Assembly: GCA_903904765.1 (NCBI GenBank)
Contig: CAIVEA010000198.1
Location: forward strand, 1-7,211
Reading direction: 5' to 3'
Source of the DNA: an uncultured Chloroflexota bacterium
Lineage (GTDB): Bacteria > Chloroflexota > Anaerolineae > Aggregatilineales > Phototrophicaceae
DNA length: 7,211 nucleotides
Shown here: positions 5,720 to 7,211 of the stretch, one piece after another
How the letters are laid out: the number at the start of each line of letters is the position of its first letter
Numbering within the stretch: position 1 is the first letter of the stretch
Notes under the pieces: model-generated
What the model saw: only the letters and a program-made list of their open reading frames with translations
The model's database searches: none
What the model was told of the DNA's origin: nothing
Made by a program: the position numbers and the translations under genes

Positions 5720-6028
5720 TTATTCTTTCTTCATCCCCGATTGGCCTTCGGCGGTACGACCCAGCGGCAGAACCGCATCCACATTGACATGCGGGCGCGG
5801 GATGACATGGACGGCCACGATCTCGCCGACCTTCTCGCCGCTGCGGACACCCGCTTCGACAGCGGCCTTCACCGCCGCCACGTCGCCGCGCACGATGGCG
5901 GTGACGAACCCGCCGCCGGTCTTTTCGTAGGCGACCAGTTCCACGCGGGCGGCTTTCACCATCGCGTCAGCCGCTTCGACCAGCGCGGCGAAAGACTTGG
6001 TTTCGATCATGCCCAGTGCTTCAGACAT
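5720..6028 (-). CDS. Hexameric microcompartment shell protein (BMC-H, PduA/EutM/CcmK type)
   Basis: 102 residues, normal single-BMC-domain length. [20 protein letters not shown], then [16 protein letters not shown] (25-40), [20 protein letters not shown] and [16 protein letters not shown] follow PduA/EutM almost block by block. The hexamer pore loop, KIGSG in PduA, is K36-T-G-G-G here: still glycine-lined, with Thr for Ile and Gly for Ser. Conserved edge residues (Lys25 and the PRPH turn, 77-80) that hold hexamers together in sheets are kept. BMC-H hexamers form the facets of the shell and pass small metabolites through the pore. AAGGAG lies about eight bases before the ATG. The leader of 169 bp upstream contains two hairpins. 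Three BMC-P genes follow; no BMC-T gene is in the window. Confidence 0.95.
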   Translation of the reverse strand: MSEALGMIETKSFAALVEAADAMVKAARVELVAYEKTGGGFVTAIVRGDVAAVKAAVEAGVRSGEKVGEIVAVHVIPRPHVNVDAVLPLGRTAEGQSGMKKE

Positions 6029-6070
6029 TCTTGTCGCTCCTTCGCGTACAGTTTTTGAGCAAGGTGGTCA

Positions 6071-6154
6071 GCGGCGTGGTAGGGTATTCGCCGCCGATTT
6101 CATACGGCTACAGCCGTTCCATCTGGCTAATTGCAACTCATCTGCATCATTCTA
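6071..6154 (-). promoter_or_regulatory. Leader of the shell genes: possible -10 and two hairpins
   Basis: Within the 169-bp gap before BMC-H, TAGAAT (6149-6154, minus strand) is a five-of-six match to a -10, without a good -35. Downstream of it, the transcript would contain ACGGCT-AC-AGCCGT (6104-6117) and a second stem, GCGGCG at 6071-6076 with CGCCGC at 6089-6094 and a 12-nt loop. These could be operator or leader structures. Support is weak, but the gap length and the structures suggest separate expression of the shell genes. Confidence 0.3.
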
Positions 6155-6197
6155 CCGCAAACTGTCAGAATATGTTCCGCCGCAGTCCAGTCCATTC

Positions 6198-6539
6198 TCA
6201 TTCCAGTGGTCGCTGAACGCGGAGCAAAAGACCGCGCATATCTGGATGGTCATTCACAATTTTGTGAATGCGTTGTGCTTGTCCACTAAAATCAGGGTCA
6301 ACCGTACATACGATAATTCCCCAATGTGCAGGCTTTTGCGAATGGAGAGCTATGAAGTGCTTCCTGTTGAGTGTGAGTAAAGTTCTCTTTTCTTCTACCG
6401 CAAACGCGAGTATCACTTCATCCGGCACTCGCTGACCTGCTTTTCCACTCTCGGATACGGTTAGCACATCTTGCCCAAGTTCCCGTAACACTTCGACCAC
6501 TGGCAGCGGAAAATTTTCATCAGCGTACAGACGCGCCAT
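6198..6539 (-). CDS. DUF5615 PIN-like toxin
   Basis: 113 residues. It opens with ARLYADENFPLPVVEVLREL, the family's N-terminal strand with acidic Asp7-Glu8, then a conserved HDVLTV-like strand (GQDVLTVSE), PDEVILAFAVEEKRTLLTLNR (Asp40; Thr56-Leu-Asn58-Arg) and a hydrophobic strand GIIVCT. These proteins share the PIN/Mut7-C fold and are thought to be RNases paired with DUF433 antitoxins. The motif after TLNR reads KHF, where many relatives carry an acidic residue (DF), so one metal-site residue may be changed. The gene starts 3 bp after the antitoxin stop, an arrangement typical for toxin-antitoxin pairs and for translational coupling. The family is confident; toxicity is not shown by the sequence. 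Confidence 0.88.
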   Translation of the reverse strand: MARLYADENFPLPVVEVLRELGQDVLTVSESGKAGQRVPDEVILAFAVEEKRTLLTLNRKHFIALHSQKPAHWGIIVCTVDPDFSGQAQRIHKIVNDHPDMRGLLLRVQRPLE

Positions 6540-6542
6540 GAA

Positions 6543-6875
6543 TTATGCCGCCTCATTTTCAACGATGGCCTGCTCGATTTCGTCACGGTGAGCGCGGTAA
6601 TATGCCCACGCATTCGCCAAATCTGCCGCCCTTAGTGCCGGATAGCTTCGCAGCAAATCTACCTCGCTCGTCCCTAACCGCCGCGCCTGTACCAGCACCC
6701 AGACGGGGATGCGTGTGCGGACAATGCAGGCTTCACCGCCACTCACCGAGGGGTCAATCTCGATTCCGGGGTCGCTGTTCGCTAGATCACGCGCCACGCG
6801 CTGCAACAGTTCCGCTTTTTCGGCACGTGATAAACGGGTGAGCAGTACATCAATTTCATCGAGTAGGGTGGTCAT
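6543..6875 (-). CDS. DUF433 antitoxin
   Basis: 110 residues. The N-terminal 33 are helical and amphipathic (LLTRLSRAEKAELLQRVARDL). The DUF433 domain follows from about residue 37 to 105: IEIDPSVSGGEACIVRTRIPVWVLV, LGTSEVDLLRSYPALRAADLANAWAYYRAHRDEIE. The usual G-x-P/A-C-I-x-x-T-R-I-P-V core is present (47-58). The fold is helix-turn-helix-like, and such proteins pair with DUF5615 toxins and are expected to bind both the toxin and their own promoter. GGAG sits six bases before the ATG. It lies 27 bp after deoC, so it is probably read in the same transcript unless it has a promoter inside deoC. Confidence 0.88.
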   Translation of the reverse strand: MTTLLDEIDVLLTRLSRAEKAELLQRVARDLANSDPGIEIDPSVSGGEACIVRTRIPVWVLVQARRLGTSEVDLLRSYPALRAADLANAWAYYRAHRDEIEQAIVENEAA

Positions 6876-6902
6876 GGCTCACTCCATCTCAAAGATTGTT
6901 TC

Positions 6903-7211
6903 CTAGTATCCCTTCCCTGCGCCGCTGACTGTTTCGCCGCGCTCGGCTTTCACAATCGCCACGCCTGCGCTGGCACCGATGCGCGTCGCGCCGGCTTTCA
7001 CCAGTGCCTGTGCGTCCGCCAGATTACGCACGCCGCCGGAGGCTTTCACGCCAATCTCCGGGCCGACCACGCGCTTCATCAGGGCAACATCCGCCACCGT
7101 TGCGCCGCCGCCGCCGAATCCCGTGCTAGTCTTGACGAAATCTGCGCCCGCCATTTTGCTCACCTGACTGGCGATCACTTTTTCTTCGTCGTTCAGCTTG
7201 GAAGTCTCGAA
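6903..7211 (-). CDS. deoC: Deoxyribose-phosphate aldolase DeoC (C-terminal part, runs off the right edge)
   Basis: The frame is open to the window edge: 103 codons of a protein usually 210-260 long, so the N-terminal half is missing. Seen: [25 protein letters not shown] with the Schiff-base lysine (VKTSTG), [14 protein letters not shown] with the second active-site lysine, and [12 protein letters not shown], the phosphate-binding end of the TIM barrel. The tail ends GAGKGY, keeping the C-terminal Tyr that in E. coli DeoC reaches into the active site. It cleaves 2-deoxyribose 5-phosphate to glyceraldehyde 3-phosphate and acetaldehyde. Its place upstream of shell genes suggests it is a cargo enzyme of a microcompartment. 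No encapsulation peptide follows the barrel at the C-terminus; an N-terminal one cannot be assessed. The enzyme call is firm; the encapsulation is inference. Confidence 0.95.
   Translation of the reverse strand, partial: FETSKLNDEEKVIASQVSKMAGADFVKTSTGFGGGGATVADVALMKRVVGPEIGVKASGGVRNLADAQALVKAGATRIGASAGVAIVKAERGETVSGAGKGY

Noticed and set aside
5221..5787. A 188-codon open frame on the plus strand across the shell genes
   Set aside because: The minus strand here encodes two well-conserved BMC-P proteins; the plus frame shows no recognisable protein features.
6150..6406. The 13-mer TTCTACCGCAAAC at 6150-6162 and again at 6394-6406
   Set aside because: One copy lies within the toxin coding sequence and the other overlaps the weak -10 of the shell leader. 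There are only two copies, with no flanking similarity or mobile-element genes, so it is probably chance.
6903..7178. A short 91-residue stand-alone protein starting at the GTG at 7178
   Set aside because: The frame continues upstream through LNDEEK to the window edge and matches DeoC there, so this is an internal codon of a truncated gene view.

Overview
The window looks like a chromosomal segment of a GC-rich, probably Gram-positive-type (monoderm-like) bacterium. The secreted protein built from a PA14 domain plus tandem SH3b repeats, the LytR-CpsA-Psr (LCP) protein with a LytR_C tail, and the DUF433/DUF5615 toxin-antitoxin pair together fit Chloroflexota of the Anaerolineae kind. That placement is inference: there is no rRNA or other decisive marker here.

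Left part (1-4196), cell envelope and housekeeping. The 5' part of tsaB (tRNA t6A synthesis) runs leftward off the window edge. Next comes a leftward gene for a small secreted six-cysteine protein of unknown family, ended by a very clear hairpin terminator. A divergent AT-rich intergenic region separates it from a rightward pair: an LCP/LytR_C protein, then an exported PA14-SH3b-SH3b-SH3b protein. The 141-bp gap between these two holds five consecutive units phased at exactly 11 bp, which resembles a binding site for an OmpR/PhoB-type regulator.

Right part (4197-7211), all leftward. In transcription order it reads: the C-terminal part of deoC (deoxyribose-phosphate aldolase), a DUF433 antitoxin and DUF5615 PIN-like toxin, a hexameric microcompartment shell protein (BMC-H), three different pentameric shell proteins (BMC-P, EutN/CcmL family), and an ABM-type small monooxygenase-like protein with its own likely promoter. 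Shell genes beside a DeoC aldolase suggest the edge of a sugar-phosphate-using microcompartment locus. More of it (other enzymes, BMC-T shell proteins) would lie beyond the right edge.

How the genes may work together: DeoC would cleave deoxyribose 5-phosphate to glyceraldehyde 3-phosphate and acetaldehyde, a volatile toxic aldehyde of the kind these protein shells confine. BMC-H would tile the facets and the BMC-P proteins would cap the vertices. A strong imperfect hairpin between the BMC-H gene and the three BMC-P genes could lower vertex-protein expression relative to facet protein. The toxin-antitoxin pair sits between enzyme and shell genes and may be an insertion. No gene-free stretch exceeds 300 bases; no tRNA, rRNA, IS element or CRISPR array was seen.
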